Part shown: positions 34,293 to 34,552 of the stretch, piece after piece
Layout: every line of letters begins with the position of its first letter
Numbering within the stretch: the first letter of the stretch is position 1
DNA from: UMGS1225 sp034086705
GTDB lineage: Bacteria > Bacillota > Clostridia > Oscillospirales > CAG-272
Length of the DNA stretch: 34,552 nt
Assembly (NCBI GenBank): GCA_034086705.1
Contig: JAXDZV010000035.1
Location: forward strand, 1-34,552
Direction of reading: 5' to 3'
Notes under the pieces: generated by a model
Databases searched by the model: none
Told to the model about the DNA's origin: nothing
Seen by the model: only the letters and a program-made list of their open reading frames with translations
Position numbers and translations under genes: made by a program

Positions 34293-34552
34293 ATGCCAAG
34301 AAGGTGTCAACATATCCGAGAATACGAATGAAATGATAAAGTGAGTGAAACAGGACCTCACCTGCAAACAATCGGAGAGAAATTCAGATTGGCCGCAGAA
34401 CCAATATATAGCTTTACGAAGAGATACCATTGAATGGAATATAAGCTCTCTGTCGGAACAGGGTTAAAACGTCAATGTCTGCCCGTTGCCAGGGAAGCGG
34501 ATAAAGCCTCTGCACGGAAATATATCCTTGCGCGTAAAGATGCAAAAGGCAA
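34293..34552 (+). pseudogene. Degenerate IS3-type transposase orfA (partial at window edge)
   Basis: From the ATG at 34293 the frame gives MPRRCQHIREYE, a TGA stop at 34329, then QTIGEKFRLAAEPIYSFTKR, a second TGA at 34431, then MEYKLSVG and ADKASARKYILARKDAK to the window end. This follows the helix-turn-helix orfA of IS3-family elements common in Clostridia (IREYE near the start, IGEKFG-L-Q-I--F-KRY, then a Lys-rich linker). Both stops are in the same frame. The element continues past the window, so orfB could not be examined. Confidence 0.7.

Overview
The window reads as chromosome of an endospore-forming member of the Clostridia, most like the Ruminococcaceae/Oscillospiraceae. The evidence is a PolC-type replicative polymerase, sporulation genes (spoVAF-like, yabP, yabQ), a SCIFF ranthipeptide locus, DUF3343 with its partner cysteine desulfurase-like enzyme, and a separate GlnRS. 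Base composition looks moderate and codon use fairly uniform, except in two decayed stretches near 26.9-27.5 kb and at the right edge.

Left part (1-7.9 kb). The 5' two thirds of rpoB lies on the minus strand with its own consensus-like promoter and is not preceded by rplJL. A divergent GerA-family gene (spoVAF-like) follows and abuts, tail to tail, a DUF3343/cysteine desulfurase-like pair. Next is the minus-strand string hup, terminator, rqcP, yabP, yabQ, divIC, which covers nucleoid structure, ribosome-associated quality control, spore coat/cortex morphogenesis and septation.

Central part (8-18.9 kb). One long minus-strand operon runs pyrH-frr-uppS-cdsA-dxr-rseP-ispG-polC from a promoter just upstream of pyrH. 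It joins UMP phosphorylation, ribosome recycling, undecaprenyl and isoprenoid (MEP) synthesis, phospholipid synthesis, site-2 proteolysis and DNA replication. A 25-bp perfect palindrome separates it from the next gene.

Accessory part (19-27.6 kb). A secreted SLH plus BspA-type leucine-rich-repeat protein is divergent from a DtxR-family regulator whose visible metal ligands are of the iron (DtxR/IdeR) type. After a convergent cupin gene comes the SCIFF locus: a Cys-rich precursor, an intervening terminator, a radical SAM/SPASM maturase, and a PLP decarboxylase-like enzyme 2 nt downstream. Beyond it lie a zinc-ribbon protein of unknown role and a decayed GH13 alpha-glucosidase gene with four in-frame stops.

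Right part (27.8-34.5 kb). A membrane-anchored phosphodiester glycosidase domain protein is followed by a plus-strand run gltX-glnS-metY and the degenerate start of an IS3-type transposase orfA whose ribosome binding site sits in a hairpin.

The strongest candidate for something unusual is the SCIFF peptide. It keeps the family Cys framework but has Gly where the characterised family member has its thioether-acceptor Thr. Next are the iron-type DtxR regulator beside the surface protein, and the two in-frame pseudogenes.
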